Part shown: one piece after another, positions 7,225 through 16,968 of the stretch | Position numbering within the stretch: the first letter of the stretch is position 1 | How the letters are laid out: every line of letters starts with the position of its first letter | DNA from: Neorhizobium sp. UBA3556 | GTDB taxonomy: Bacteria > Pseudomonadota > Alphaproteobacteria > Rhizobiales > Rhizobiaceae | Assembly (NCBI GenBank): GCA_002376235.1 | Contig: DFNX01000016.1 | Location: 248,001-312,000 of the forward strand | Reading direction: 5' to 3' | Length of the DNA stretch: 64,000 bases | The notes under the pieces: model-generated | The model's database searches: none | What the model was told of the DNA's origin: nothing | The model's input: the letters and a program-made list of their open reading frames with translations, nothing else | Position numbers and translations under genes: made by a program

Positions 7225-8760
7225 TCAGGCGAATGAACGCCTGCGCCTTTCGATCGCCGGCGCATCGGCGACGGCTGGAATGCTCTGCATCACCCGCGTT
7301 GCCGGCAGGATGGCGATCACTTCGGTGCCTTCGCGCAGTTTCGAGCGCAGCACGAACTGGCCGTCATGTTTTGCAAGTATCGCCTGCACGATCGGCAGCC
7401 CGAGCCCGGTGCCTTGTTCCGCACTTTTGATGGCAATAGACCCCTGTCCGAACGCGGATAGAACAACGGGGATTTCTTCCTCCGGAATGCCCGGCCCGTT
7501 GTCCTTGATCGATACATACTGACCGCCACCGGCCGTCCATCCCGCCTTGACCGAGATCTCTCCGCCCTGCTGGGTGAATTTCACCGCATTGGAAAGCAGG
7601 TTGAGAATGACCTGACGGATCGATTTCTCGTCGGCCCAGACATGCGGCATGTCGTTTTCGAAAGCGTGCTTGATGGTGATATTCTTGGCGCGCGCCCGTA
7701 ACTGCACCATGCCGATGCAGTCTTCCGCCACTTCTAGCAGTGACAGGGTCTCCTCGTTGAGATCGTAGCGGCCGGCTTCAATGCGCGACAGGTCGAGGAT
7801 TTCGTTGATCAGGTTGAGAAGATGTTCGCCGGAGCGATGAATGTCGCCTGCATATTCCCGGTAGGTCGGGTTCGGCAGCGGACCAAGCACTTCGGAACTC
7901 ATCACCTCGGAAAAACCTAAAATGGCGTTGAGCGGCGTTCTCAATTCATGGGACATCGAGGCAAGAAAGCGGGACTTGGCCAGATTGGCCTCTTCTGCGC
8001 GGCGCCGCGCCTCGTCCGACATGGATTTGGCCACTTCCAGCTCGGCGATCAGATCATCCTTTTCCGATTGATAGGACATCAGCGTCAGGTTCGATCGATA
8101 AAGCCTGTCGCCGATAAAGTGGAAGAACACGACCGCGATTGAGCAGATTGCCGTCAGTCCGACATCCACCAGATCGCGGGACATGACGGCCTGGAAGAGA
8201 AGCGCTGCGATCATCGGCAGGAAGCCGACGAGAACGCCCTGGCGCAGCATGAAGCTGCTCATGGCGGTGATCGAAATCGCAAACAGAAGGACTGCGCCCT
8301 TGTAGAAATAGAAACTGTCGCCGCCGCAGGTGTCGCAGGACTGCAGCGCAAAGATCGCCCAGCCGATACCGAGCAGAACCTGGGCTGCCAGCAAACGTCG
8401 CCGCCACTTGGTCGTCTCTGCCGCGGCGATCTCCTTGCGGCTGAAGCGGCGGGCGATCAGGAGATTGATCGCATGCAGGCTGAGCATGAGAAGCGCCCAG
8501 ACGATTAGATTGGCACTGGGCGACACATACATGCCGATCGCGGTGACGAGCGCGATGAACAGGGGCACGACCGCTGCGGCCTGCAGGACCGCATTGACAT
8601 GCATGGACAGCGTGTCCCGGTCAAATGCCTGATTGCCGTTGGTGCTGAGTTGCAGCCGTTCACGTGTCGCACGCACGGCCTTGGAGACCGCCTTGTTGCG
8701 GTGACCACGCGATCGATCAACGATTATCTTGTCGGTCGAGGTACTGACGCCGCTACTCAT
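7225..8760 (-). CDS. Membrane sensor histidine kinase, PleC/PdhS-like
   Basis: Sensor kinase of 511 residues. Six hydrophobic helices occupy about residues 55-218, with no large periplasmic domain, followed by a coiled-coil linker (YQSEKDDLIAELEVAK to ARRRAEEANLAKS). The phospho-acceptor box SMSHELRTPLNAILGFSEVM (His about 271) is followed by EILDLSRIEAGR, then the ATPase boxes NLLSNAVKFT, DNGPGIP and GTGLGLPI. The dimerisation helix resembles the PleC/PdhS/DivJ group that controls DivK in the alphaproteobacterial cell cycle, and it may be the rhizobial PdhS2, but this is inference from resemblance. No response regulator gene is adjacent. It is divergent from the nuclease gene. Confidence 0.85.
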   Translation of the reverse strand: MSSGVSTSTDKIIVDRSRGHRNKAVSKAVRATRERLQLSTNGNQAFDRDTLSMHVNAVLQAAAVVPLFIALVTAIGMYVSPSANLIVWALLMLSLHAINLLIARRFSRKEIAAAETTKWRRRLLAAQVLLGIGWAIFALQSCDTCGGDSFYFYKGAVLLFAISITAMSSFMLRQGVLVGFLPMIAALLFQAVMSRDLVDVGLTAICSIAVVFFHFIGDRLYRSNLTLMSYQSEKDDLIAELEVAKSMSDEARRRAEEANLAKSRFLASMSHELRTPLNAILGFSEVMSSEVLGPLPNPTYREYAGDIHRSGEHLLNLINEILDLSRIEAGRYDLNEETLSLLEVAEDCIGMVQLRARAKNITIKHAFENDMPHVWADEKSIRQVILNLLSNAVKFTQQGGEISVKAGWTAGGGQYVSIKDNGPGIPEEEIPVVLSAFGQGSIAIKSAEQGTGLGLPIVQAILAKHDGQFVLRSKLREGTEVIAILPATRVMQSIPAVADAPAIERRRRSFA

Positions 8761-8882
8761 TGGTTGTGAACTAACTTACTCGGATGATTGAGAGCTTATG
8801 TTCCAAACCTTAAGAAGATACTGCCGGGAAAGGTTTTGTTTGCCATTTTCCTGAAGCTTCCGTTTGTAATTGGGACCGGATT

Positions 8883-9470
8883 GTGACCAGACTTGCCAAA
8901 ACCCTGAAGGATGGACTGTTCCTTGGCGCATTCCTCGTCCTCGCCTCGCTTATCGTTGCCAAGATCGACCTGAATGGCGACACCCGCATCGGTGGGCCGT
9001 TTTACGCGATCGACGGCGATACTCTGGCTGCCGGGGCAGAACGATTGAGGCTGATCGGCATCGATGCGCCGGAGGCTGACCAGTCCTGCGGCGGTGAGGG
9101 AGAAAAAGGCTGGACATGCGGTGATGCCGCGCGCAACGCTCTGGCGAAGTTTGCCGCGTCGCCTGATGCATATTGCGCGGGATCGGCCAGAGATCGTTAC
9201 GGCCGCGTGCTGGTGCGTTGCAATCTGGGTGAGACGGATGTGAATGCCGCGCTGGTTCGTCAGGGCATGGCTGTCGCCTCCGGAGATTATCACGAGGAGG
9301 AGGCGATCGCGCGCGAAGCAGGCAAGGGGATCTGGTCGGGTCCCTTCGAGACGCCGCGGGCATGGCGCGCCGCCAAAGGGGCGGCAGCAGAAGATGACGG
9401 ATCCGCCGTGACCGGAAGTCTGGTGGGCTCGATCCTCGACCGGTTGAAACGGTGGCTTCCGTGGTGGTGA
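8883..9470 (+). CDS. Thermonuclease-like (SNase-fold) nuclease, membrane-anchored
   Basis: Staphylococcal-nuclease-fold protein of 195 residues. A single hydrophobic segment at about residues 11-27 should anchor or export it. The SNase signature is present in order: DGDTL, RLRLIGIDAPE, the catalytic-site RDRYGRVLVRC, and AREAGKGIW. Cysteines in QSCGGEGEKGWTCG and YCAG suggest disulfides in the periplasm. GTG 8883 is the only plausible start. The gene is divergent from the histidine kinase and overlaps the next gene. Confidence 0.85.
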   Translation: MTRLAKTLKDGLFLGAFLVLASLIVAKIDLNGDTRIGGPFYAIDGDTLAAGAERLRLIGIDAPEADQSCGGEGEKGWTCGDAARNALAKFAASPDAYCAGSARDRYGRVLVRCNLGETDVNAALVRQGMAVASGDYHEEEAIAREAGKGIWSGPFETPRAWRAAKGAAAEDDGSAVTGSLVGSILDRLKRWLPWW

Positions 9471-10111
9471 CGGCCCCTCGCCGGATCGCCGATCTTGGCG
9501 CATCGATTGCCGCCTGTCGCATCTGTCGCGACCATCCTGCAAAGGCGGGCAATCCGCTGCCCCATGAACCGCGGCCGGTCGCGACGCTGTCATCGACGGC
9601 GAGGCTCATGATTGCCGGCCAGGCGCCGGGCTTGCGGGTCCATGAAAGCGGACTGCCGTTCGATGATGCATCCGGCAACCGGCTACGTGACTGGATGGGG
9701 GTGACGCGTGAAGAATTCTACGACGCAAGCCGTCTGGCGATCGTGCCCATGGGCTTCTGTTTTCCCGGTTACGACGCCAGAGGAGGCGACCTGCCGCCTC
9801 GCAAGGAATGCGCTCCCGCCTGGCGCCAGGATGTGATGGCGGCCATGCCGCAAATCGATACGATCCTGGTCATCGGCCAATATGCAGCTGCATGGCATCT
9901 GGGCGCCCGCCGCAAGAAAAGCACGACCGAGACGGTGAGAAACTGGCGCGACTATTTCTTCGCCAATGATGGGCCGCGCATCCTGCCGCTGCCGCATCCG
10001 AGCTGGCGCAACAGCGGATGGCTGAAAAGAAACGGCTGGTTTGAAGAAGAGATCCTGCCCGTGCTCCGGCTGCATGTGGATAGCTTGATCCGCGGAACAA
10101 AATTCGCTTAA
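9452..10111 (+). CDS. Uracil-DNA glycosylase family protein
   Basis: Member of the UDG superfamily (PF03167), about 215-219 residues. It has a cysteine-containing N-terminus (CRICRDHP), motif GQAPGLRVHESGLPFDD in place of the classical water-activating loop, and a C-terminal LPLPHPSWRNSGW that fits the DNA-intercalating loop of the superfamily. Activity on uracil in DNA is plausible but not proven; several rhizobial members are only annotated at superfamily level. Four in-frame GTG codons (9452, 9461, 9464, 9467) overlap the nuclease stop. GTG 9467 would give a tight GTGA overlap, so the exact start is uncertain. Confidence 0.8.
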   Translation: MASVVVTAPRRIADLGASIAACRICRDHPAKAGNPLPHEPRPVATLSSTARLMIAGQAPGLRVHESGLPFDDASGNRLRDWMGVTREEFYDASRLAIVPMGFCFPGYDARGGDLPPRKECAPAWRQDVMAAMPQIDTILVIGQYAAAWHLGARRKKSTTETVRNWRDYFFANDGPRILPLPHPSWRNSGWLKRNGWFEEEILPVLRLHVDSLIRGTKFA

Positions 10112-10161
10112 CTGTGCGAAATTCGGGTGTATAACGAAAAATCATTTCGAAGGGGACAATG

Positions 10162-10650
10162 ATGGACCGTCTTGACCGCAAGATCCTGCGCATTCTGCAG
10201 GAAGATTCCACACTCGCCGTGGCGGATCTCGCCAAGAAGGTCGGCCTGTCCACCACGCCTTGCTGGCGCCGCATCCAGAAGATGGAAGAGGATGGCGTCA
10301 TTCGCCGTCGCGTGGCGCTGCTCGATCCGGGCAAGGTCAACACCAAGGTCACCGTCTTCGTCTCGATCCGCACCGCCAGCCACTCGATAGAATGGCTGAA
10401 GCGTTTTTCCGAAGTCGTGGTCGATTTCCCGGAAGTCGTCGAATTCTACCGCATGAGCGGTGATGTGGATTATCTGCTGCGCGTTGTCGTACCGGATATC
10501 GCCGCCTATGACGCCTTCTACAAGCGCCTGATAGCCAAGATCGAGATCCGCGACGTCTCCTCCGTCTTCGCCATGGAGCAGATCAAGTATACGACGGAAC
10601 TGCCGCTCGACTACATGATGATCGACAATCAGAAATCCGGCGACGACTGA
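10162..10650 (+). CDS. Lrp/AsnC-family transcriptional regulator
   Basis: Regulator of 162 residues with an N-terminal helix-turn-helix (LDRKILRILQEDS, then LSTTPCWRRIQKMEEDGVI) and a C-terminal RAM domain for ligand binding and octamer assembly (EFYRMSGDVDYLLRVV). Two tandem ATGs exist at 10159 and 10162; AGGGG at 10151-10155 is better spaced from the second. It stands alone between a glycosylase gene and a hydrolase gene, so the target is not obvious from context. Members of this family often control amino-acid metabolism genes. Confidence 0.9.
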   Translation: MDRLDRKILRILQEDSTLAVADLAKKVGLSTTPCWRRIQKMEEDGVIRRRVALLDPGKVNTKVTVFVSIRTASHSIEWLKRFSEVVVDFPEVVEFYRMSGDVDYLLRVVVPDIAAYDAFYKRLIAKIEIRDVSSVFAMEQIKYTTELPLDYMMIDNQKSGDD

Positions 10651-10769
10651 GCGCACGATAAACCTCTTTCACAGCGGCGTTATGTTTGGTTGCCGCTGAT
10701 CGGGGTGCTCCTACCTGTGCCTGCGGCCGATGCGCGAAATGCACCGGCTCAAAGCCAGAAGGAGTTTTT

Positions 10770-11801
10770 ATGTCGCTACGATCCCTCTTGTCTTTCGCCG
10801 TCCTTGCTCCGGTTGTGACCGCCGGCGTCTCCGTGCCTGCCCTCGCTCAGGACCCCGCTTTGGGGAAGACTGCCTACGGCGCGCAACTGGAAGGGTTCGA
10901 CTATCCATTCAAAACCGAAGCCTTCAAGGTCTCCAGTCAGGGACAAGAGCTTGAAATGGCGTTCATGGATATTGCCGCGGAAAACCCGAACGGCCGGACC
11001 GTGGTCTTGCTACATGGCAAGAATTTTTGTGGCGCAACCTGGGAAGGCACGATCAACAGTCTGACCAAGGAGGGTTACCGTGTCATTGCACCGGACCAGA
11101 TCGGCTTCTGCAAGTCGAGCAAACCCCAAACCTATCAGTTCAGTTTCCATCAACTCGCGCAGAACACCAAAGCTCTCCTGGAGCAACGCGGTATAGACAA
11201 GGCAACGGTGGTCGGCCATTCGATGGGTGGAATGCTGGCGACGCGGTTCGCGCTGATGTATCCGGATGCCACGGAACAACTTGTCATGGTCAATCCGATC
11301 GGGCTCGAAGATTGGAAAACAAAAGGTGTTCCTTATCAGTCGATCGAGGCCGCTTTCGAAGGTGAGAAGAAGACTTCTTTCGACAGTATCAAGGCTTATC
11401 AGCAGAAATTCTATTATTCGGGTGACTGGAAGCCGGAATACGACAAATGGGTTGCCATGGGTGCGGGCATGTATGCGGGCGAGGGTGGTGACGAGGTCGC
11501 ATGGAACCAGGCGCTCACCTCTGACATGGTATTCACACAGCCGGTCGTCCACGAGTTCAGCCAGGTGAAGGCGCCGACGCTGCTTTTGATCGGAATGACT
11601 GACAAGACGGCGCCGGGCGCTAACCGAGCACCCGAAGATATTGCCTCAACGCTTGGCGACTACACGAAACTGGGCAAGCAGGCGGCCGAAGCCATACCGA
11701 ACGCAAAGCTGATTGAATTCGAGGAGCTTGGCCACTCGCCGCAGATCCAGGCCCCGGATCGGTTCCACAAGGCTCTTCTGGAAGGTCTGCAGTCTTCCTG
11801 A
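10770..11801 (+). CDS. Secreted alpha/beta-fold hydrolase
   Basis: Exported hydrolase of 343 residues. A Sec signal peptide is visible (SLRSLLSFAVLAPVV to ALAQ, cleavage about residue 25). The fold is shown by LLHGKNFCGATWEG (oxyanion loop), the nucleophile elbow GHSMGGM, a later Asp (LIGMTDKTAPG) and the catalytic His in ELGHSPQ. The start at ATG 10770 has AAGGAG 6 bases upstream; the longer frame from 10686 has no such site. The substrate is unknown; the sequence is nearest to epoxide-hydrolase and haloperoxidase-like enzymes. A terminator follows directly. Confidence 0.9.
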   Translation: MSLRSLLSFAVLAPVVTAGVSVPALAQDPALGKTAYGAQLEGFDYPFKTEAFKVSSQGQELEMAFMDIAAENPNGRTVVLLHGKNFCGATWEGTINSLTKEGYRVIAPDQIGFCKSSKPQTYQFSFHQLAQNTKALLEQRGIDKATVVGHSMGGMLATRFALMYPDATEQLVMVNPIGLEDWKTKGVPYQSIEAAFEGEKKTSFDSIKAYQQKFYYSGDWKPEYDKWVAMGAGMYAGEGGDEVAWNQALTSDMVFTQPVVHEFSQVKAPTLLLIGMTDKTAPGANRAPEDIASTLGDYTKLGKQAAEAIPNAKLIEFEELGHSPQIQAPDRFHKALLEGLQSS

Positions 11802-11813
11802 CCAAAAATGAGG

Positions 11814-11840
11814 AGGCCCGCCGGAGCGGGCCTTCCTTTT
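11814..11840. terminator. Bidirectional rho-independent terminator
   Basis: Perfect 8-bp stem AGGCCCGC/GCGGGCCT (11814-11821/11826-11833) with loop CGGA, followed on the plus strand by TCCTTTT. It separates the convergent hydrolase and dehydrogenase genes; the dehydrogenase stop codon lies at its edge (11839). Confidence 0.85.
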
Positions 11841-12711
11841 ACTTCCGCTCAAGCCTTGCAAGCAGCGAGGATGTGTCCCAGCGATTGCCGCCCATGGCCT
11901 GGACGTCTCCATAGAACTGATCGACGAGCGCTGTCAGCGGCAGCTTGGCCCCGTTGCGGCGGGATTCGGTCAGCACGATGTCGAGATCCTTGCGCATCCA
12001 GTCGACGGCAAAGCCGAAATCGTATTTTCCCTGGTCCATCGTCTTGTGGCGGTTTTCCATCTGCCACGAACCGGCAGCCCCCTTGGAAATGACATCGACG
12101 ACCTTTTCGATATCGAGACCTGACTGCTTGCCGAAATGAATGGCTTCTGACAGGCCCTGAACGATGCCTGCTATGCAGATCTGGTTCATCATCTTGGTAA
12201 GTTGGCCGCTTCCGACCGGACCCATCAACCCGACCATGCGAGCATAGGCGTCTATGACCGGCTTGGCCTTGTCGAAGATGGCTTGTTCGCCGCCGCACAT
12301 GACAGTGAGCACGCCACCTTCCGCGCCTGCCTGTCCGCCGGAAACAGGCGCATCTATGAAGTGGACACCCTTTTCTTTGGCTGCGGCCTCCAGCTCTCGG
12401 GCGACTTCAGCGCTGGCGGTGGTGTTGTCGATCAGGATCGCACCTGCCTTCATTGAAGAGAGAACGCCGGTCGCACCCGTTGTCACCGATCGGAGATCGT
12501 CGTCATTGCCGACGCAGGTGAAGACGAAATCGGCATCCCTGGCGGCTTCCGCCGGCGTGGCTCCGGTCGTGCCGCCGAATTTTGCTGCCCAATCGGCGGC
12601 CTTGGCGGCGGTGCGGTTATAGACGGCAACGTCATGGCCACCCTTCTGCTTGAGATGCCCCGCCATCGGGAACCCCATCACCCCGAGACCGATGAATGCC
12701 ACTTTAGCCAT
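11839..12711 (-). CDS. Beta-hydroxyacid dehydrogenase (3-hydroxyisobutyrate dehydrogenase family)
   Basis: NAD(P)-dependent oxidoreductase, 290 residues. Family features are the N-terminal FIGLGVMGFPMAGHL nucleotide fold, the substrate-binding DAPVSGGQAGAEGGVL, the catalytic-lysine region GSGQLTKMMNQI, and the late KDLDIV segment. Candidate substrates are 3-hydroxyisobutyrate, tartronate semialdehyde (glyoxylate reductase type) or related acids; the sequence does not settle this. It is monocistronic, convergent with the hydrolase and divergent from the ssu operon. Confidence 0.9.
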   Translation of the reverse strand: MAKVAFIGLGVMGFPMAGHLKQKGGHDVAVYNRTAAKAADWAAKFGGTTGATPAEAARDADFVFTCVGNDDDLRSVTTGATGVLSSMKAGAILIDNTTASAEVARELEAAAKEKGVHFIDAPVSGGQAGAEGGVLTVMCGGEQAIFDKAKPVIDAYARMVGLMGPVGSGQLTKMMNQICIAGIVQGLSEAIHFGKQSGLDIEKVVDVISKGAAGSWQMENRHKTMDQGKYDFGFAVDWMRKDLDIVLTESRRNGAKLPLTALVDQFYGDVQAMGGNRWDTSSLLARLERK

Positions 12712-12847
12712 GCCAAACCTCCGAACGCTGTTGTTCCTGATGATTAGAACAAAGCATGGCCGACGGGAAGAACAAAGCAGGCAAAAATGATTTTCCGCAA
12801 CGCGGCAGAGATTTGCGGTTTAGCAGTTTTGCATTCCCATCTGCTTG

Positions 12848-12872
12848 AATCGGAGAAATGAAATCTCCGATT
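12848..12872 (+). promoter_or_regulatory. 9-bp inverted repeat upstream of ssuA
   Basis: AATCGGAGA (12848-12856) and TCTCCGATT (12864-12872) are perfect inverted arms with a 7-base loop, followed 8 bases later by a T-rich run (12880-12885). It lies about 95 bases before ssuA and may be an operator or a weak attenuator. Confidence 0.4.
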
Positions 12873-12964
12873 GCGGTTGTTTTTTGAAATGTTGGAATGT
12901 CGACCAAGTCGATAGAGTATGGGAGCCTTTCATCATCGAAATTCGGAGAGGAAGGGTTCAATCG

Positions 12965-13942
12965 ATGGTGACACTCAATTTGAAACGTCGGCAGGCACTC
13001 GGGCTGATTGGTGCGGCAGCGGCCACGGCAGTTCTGCCGATCGCAGGCAAGGCGAGGGCTGCCGCCAAGGAGCTGCGCATCGGCTGGCAGAAGAATGGCG
13101 TGCTGGCGCTTGCCAAGAGCCAGGGCGCGCTGGAGAAGCGTTTCGCAGATCGCGGCATCAAGGTCACATGGTCGGAATTCACATCCGGGCCGCCACTTCT
13201 GGAAGCGCTCGGGGCGGGCGCGCTCGATTTCGGCCCGACCGGCGATGTGCCGCCGCTTTTCGCCCAGGCCGCACGAGGAAACCTGCTTTATGTCGGTACC
13301 TATCGCGGCAGTTCTCAAGGCTCGGCCATTCTCGTCCACAAGGATAGTCCGATCCAGTCGATCGCGGATCTGAAAGGCAAGAAGCTCGCCTTCAAGCGCG
13401 GATCGAGCGCCCACAATGTTGCGGTCAAGGTTCTGCGCAAGGGCGGGCTCGGCCCCACCGACGTGACCCAGCTCGATCTTGCACCGCCGGATGCGGCCGC
13501 CGCCTTCAAGAACGGTTCGATCGATGCCTGGTCGATCTGGGATCCCTATACGGCGATTGCCGAAGCCGATCCGCAGACCCGCGTGCTGACCACGGCTGAG
13601 GGCATTGTCGATAGCTGGAGCTATTTCCTCGGCAATGGTGATTTCGCCGCCGAGAATGGCGATCTGATCGTCGAGGTAATCGACGAGCTGAAAAAGGTCG
13701 GCGGTGCGGCACAGTCGAATTTCGACGAAACGGTGAAGGCGATCGCCTCGATCACCGGCGTGCCGGAAAATGTCACCAAAGTCGTGCTGTCGCGCCGTGG
13801 CGCGGATCTCGGTGCGGTCTCCACCGTGCCGGATGCGGCAGTCCAGTACCAGCAGGCGCTGGCCGACGAGTTTTACGATCTCAAGATCATTCCGAGAAAA
13901 CTGGACATTTCCGACATCGTCTGGCGCCCCAAGGCCAGCTGA
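12965..13942 (+). CDS. ssuA: Aliphatic sulfonate ABC transporter substrate-binding protein
   Basis: Periplasmic protein (325 residues) that captures alkanesulfonates for import. The N-terminus [20 protein letters not shown] has twin arginines and a hydrophobic core, so export may use the Tat route. The mature part has the SsuA pattern ([42 protein letters not shown]). The frame is open from 12845, but ATG 12965 has GGAAGG upstream and gives the expected leader. First gene of ssuADCB; the operon lets the cell use sulfonates as a sulfur source. Confidence 0.92.
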   Translation: MVTLNLKRRQALGLIGAAAATAVLPIAGKARAAAKELRIGWQKNGVLALAKSQGALEKRFADRGIKVTWSEFTSGPPLLEALGAGALDFGPTGDVPPLFAQAARGNLLYVGTYRGSSQGSAILVHKDSPIQSIADLKGKKLAFKRGSSAHNVAVKVLRKGGLGPTDVTQLDLAPPDAAAAFKNGSIDAWSIWDPYTAIAEADPQTRVLTTAEGIVDSWSYFLGNGDFAAENGDLIVEVIDELKKVGGAAQSNFDETVKAIASITGVPENVTKVVLSRRGADLGAVSTVPDAAVQYQQALADEFYDLKIIPRKLDISDIVWRPKAS

Positions 13943-13986
13943 GCTGCGGTTTCGCACAAACCAATCGAGATCAAGGATTTTTCACG

Positions 13987-15162
13987 ATGAGCGATAAGAA
14001 GACCCCCATCGATTTTCTCTGGTTCATCCCGACCGGCGGCGACGGCACCTATCTCGGCGGCAGTGAGCTAAACCGCCCGCCGGAAAACCGCTATCTGCGC
14101 GAACTGGCGCAGACCGTGGACAGGCTTGGGTTTTCGGGCGTGCTGTTGCCGACCGGCGTCTCCTGCGAAGAGTCCTTCGTCACGGCGGCCTCGCTGGCGC
14201 CGTTTACGGAAAAGCTGAAATTCCTCGTGGCGATCCGGCCCGGTACGGCGGCGCCTGCCTATTATGCAAGGCTTGCGGCAGCGCTCGACCGGGTGTCGAA
14301 CGGCAGGTTGCTGCTCAATATAGTCGTCGGCGGCAATCCGTCGGAACTGGGCGGCGACGGCATCTTTCTCGAGCATGACGAGCGCTACACCCACGCGGAA
14401 GAGTTTTTTCAGGTCTTCGAGCATCTCGTCACCACGGGACAAGCGGATCTCGACGGCAAGCATATCAAGGCGAAAAATGCCCGGCTCGGTTTCCCGACCA
14501 TCCAGCAGCCGCGCCCGCCGCTCTATTTCGGTGGATCTTCGGATGCCGGCATCGAGTTCTTCGCCGGCCGTGGCGACAAATATCTGACCTGGGGCGAGCC
14601 CCCGGAACAGGTGGAGCAGAAGATCAAGGCCGTGCGCGCTGCGGCTGAAGAACGGGGCAGGGACGTCTCCTTCGGTATCCGCCTCCATTTCATCGTCCGC
14701 GAGACCGACGAAGAGGCCTGGGAGGCGGCAGACAAGCTGATATCCAAACTCTCCGACGAGACGATCGCCAAGGCGCAGGCACATTTCGCGCGTGATTCCG
14801 ACAGTGTCGGTCAGCGCCGGATGGCAGCGCTCCACAACGGCCGTCGTGACAAGCTGGAAGTCTCGCCAAACCTCTGGGCGGGCATCGGACTGGTGCGCTC
14901 GGGGGCGGGTACTGCACTGGTCGGCTCGCCGAAGACGGTGGCGGCACGCCTGCGCGAATACCAGGACCTCGGCATCGAGACGGTGATCGGCTCCGGTTAT
15001 CCGCATCTGGAGGAGGCTTATCGCGTGGCGGAATTGCTTTTCCCGGAACTCGGCATCATCCGCGAGGAACAGCGTGCCGGTTTCGGCAACGAGTTCGCGT
15101 CTGAAAAACCGCTCTTCGGCGGCGGTGGTCACGCGACCATCCGTGCCGTCGCGGCATCCTGA
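13987..15162 (+). CDS. ssuD: FMNH2-dependent alkanesulfonate monooxygenase
   Basis: Luciferase-fold flavin monooxygenase (391 residues) that uses FMNH2 and oxygen to release sulfite from alkanesulfonates, giving the aldehyde. Family features: [16 protein letters not shown], the [13 protein letters not shown] segment, [19 protein letters not shown], and the late [19 protein letters not shown]. The length matches E. coli SsuD (381). It needs a separate FMN reductase (SsuE), which is not in this operon. It sits 44 bases after ssuA. Confidence 0.96.
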   Translation: MSDKKTPIDFLWFIPTGGDGTYLGGSELNRPPENRYLRELAQTVDRLGFSGVLLPTGVSCEESFVTAASLAPFTEKLKFLVAIRPGTAAPAYYARLAAALDRVSNGRLLLNIVVGGNPSELGGDGIFLEHDERYTHAEEFFQVFEHLVTTGQADLDGKHIKAKNARLGFPTIQQPRPPLYFGGSSDAGIEFFAGRGDKYLTWGEPPEQVEQKIKAVRAAAEERGRDVSFGIRLHFIVRETDEEAWEAADKLISKLSDETIAKAQAHFARDSDSVGQRRMAALHNGRRDKLEVSPNLWAGIGLVRSGAGTALVGSPKTVAARLREYQDLGIETVIGSGYPHLEEAYRVAELLFPELGIIREEQRAGFGNEFASEKPLFGGGGHATIRAVAAS

Positions 15163-15183
15163 TAAGAGAACGAGGGCGAGAGA

Positions 15184-16098
15184 ATGACGACAGTCGAAAC
15201 GCTTTCGGAAGGGCGCAGCCTAAGGCGCATCAGCGAAGACAGGATGCCCTCGGCGGTAACCGGATATGCAGATCCTCCCAAGGGGGCAGCGGAGAAGGCA
15301 GCGCGGGCAAATGACGGTAAGCCGGTACGCTCGCGCACCGTCTCCGGAGCTGCGATCCTGCCTTTTCTCCTGCCGGCGACATTGGTTGTTCTCTGGCAGG
15401 CAGGCTCGTCTTTCGGCTTTATCTCCGACCGGATCATGCCGTCGCCGCTGGCGGTGGTTGCGGCCTTCTGGGATAGGCTACTCTCGGGTGAACTCGCCCG
15501 CGATGTTGGCGTCAGCGGTGCGCGGGCGCTGAGCGGTCTTCTGATCGGCGGCTCGATCGGCTTTCTGCTCGGCATCGCCAATGGCGTGTCGAAGCTTTCG
15601 GAGCAACTGACCGATACGACATTGCAGATGCTGCGCACCATTCCGCACCTGGCGATGATCCCGCTCGTCATCCTCTGGTTCGGCATCGGTGAGGAGGCAA
15701 AGCTGTTTCTCACCTCGCTTGGCGTGCTGTTCCCGATCTATCTCAACACCTATCACGGCGTGAAAAATGTCGATCGCGACTTGCTAGAAATGGGGCGCAT
15801 CTACGGCATGAGCGGCTGGTCTCTATTCCGCAAGGTGATCTTTCCGGGCGCATTGCCGTCGATCTTTGTCGGCCTGCGGTACGCGCTCGGCATCATGTGG
15901 CTGACGCTGATCGTCTCTGAATCGATCGCGGCCAATTCCGGCATCGGTTACATGGCCAACACAGCCCGCGAATTCATGATGACCGATGTCGTCGTTCTGG
16001 CGCTGGTCATCTACGCGGTGCTCGGCAAGCTCGCCGATGTCATTGCCCGCACGCTGGAGCGTACAGCGCTTTCATGGAACCCGGTCTATCAGCGGTAA
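15184..16098 (+). CDS. ssuC: Aliphatic sulfonate ABC transporter permease
   Basis: Inner-membrane permease of the SsuC/TauC family, 304 residues. A polar N-terminal extension of about 58 residues precedes the six-helix permease core (E. coli SsuC is 263). The ABC-coupling loop [25 protein letters not shown] (EAA-like) is intact. ATG 15184 is preceded by CGAGGGCGAGAGA. It lies 21 bases after ssuD and 10 before ssuB. Confidence 0.94.
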   Translation: MTTVETLSEGRSLRRISEDRMPSAVTGYADPPKGAAEKAARANDGKPVRSRTVSGAAILPFLLPATLVVLWQAGSSFGFISDRIMPSPLAVVAAFWDRLLSGELARDVGVSGARALSGLLIGGSIGFLLGIANGVSKLSEQLTDTTLQMLRTIPHLAMIPLVILWFGIGEEAKLFLTSLGVLFPIYLNTYHGVKNVDRDLLEMGRIYGMSGWSLFRKVIFPGALPSIFVGLRYALGIMWLTLIVSESIAANSGIGYMANTAREFMMTDVVVLALVIYAVLGKLADVIARTLERTALSWNPVYQR

Positions 16099-16108
16099 GG
16101 AGGATCAA

Positions 16109-16939
16109 ATGCCCGTGGGACCCTATCAATCACCACTTGCCTTCATCTCGGATGCAGAGCTGGACGCTCACCATGAAACACAGCCCGCAGACTATCAGGC
16201 AGTACCGCGACCGGCCGGACTGAAGCTGCGCGGTGTCGAGAAACGCTTCGGCGATAATCCGGTTTTGCGCGGCATCGATCTCGATGTGCCTGCCGGGCAG
16301 TTTCTCGCCATCGTCGGCAAGAGCGGTTGCGGTAAGAGCACGCTTTTGCGGCTTCTGGTTGGGCTCGACGAACCGACCGGTGGTCGGATCGATTTCGTCG
16401 ACGAGGCAGGCGGGGCGGTCGAGCCTAATTCCCGCATCGTCTTCCAGGAGCCCCGGCTTCTGCCCTGGTTTTCGGTTGCGGATAATGTCGCCGTTGGCCT
16501 TGGTGACGGCGTGCCGAAAGCATTCGGGCGGCGCGAGGCAGAGCGGGCGCTGGCGGGCGTGCAACTATTGGAAAAGGCGAAGGACTGGCCATCAAAGCTT
16601 TCCGGCGGCCAACGGCAGCGCGTGGCGCTGGCACGCGCACTGGTCAGCCGTCCGGGTCTGCTGGCGCTCGATGAACCGCTTGGCGCGCTTGATGCCCTGA
16701 CAAGGATTGGGATGCAGGATCTGGTGACCGGTGTTTGGTGCGAGCTTGGCTTCACCGCCGTCCTTGTCACCCATGACGTAGCGGAAGCCGTTCATCTGGC
16801 AGATCGGGTGATCGTGCTCGATGAAGGCCGCATCAGCCTTGATCTAGAAATCCCGAGAGACCAGCCGCGCCGGCATGGCGATCCGGTTCTGGCGGAACTG
16901 GAGGGCAGGCTGCTCGATACGATCCTCGGCAAGGTCTGA
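16109..16939 (+). CDS. ssuB: Aliphatic sulfonate ABC transporter ATP-binding protein
   Basis: ATPase (276 residues) that powers sulfonate import with SsuC. Walker A is [10 protein letters not shown], the signature is [15 protein letters not shown], Walker B is LLALDEPLG and the switch His is in [10 protein letters not shown] polar N-terminal extension of about 40 residues is not found in E. coli SsuB. The ATG follows AAGGAGG, which begins right at the ssuC stop; the longer open frame from 15986 lies inside ssuC and is rejected. Last gene of the operon. Confidence 0.95.
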   Translation: MPVGPYQSPLAFISDAELDAHHETQPADYQAVPRPAGLKLRGVEKRFGDNPVLRGIDLDVPAGQFLAIVGKSGCGKSTLLRLLVGLDEPTGGRIDFVDEAGGAVEPNSRIVFQEPRLLPWFSVADNVAVGLGDGVPKAFGRREAERALAGVQLLEKAKDWPSKLSGGQRQRVALARALVSRPGLLALDEPLGALDALTRIGMQDLVTGVWCELGFTAVLVTHDVAEAVHLADRVIVLDEGRISLDLEIPRDQPRRHGDPVLAELEGRLLDTILGKV

Positions 16940-16968
16940 GGATCGTATCTGAAATCATCTCGGGTCGA

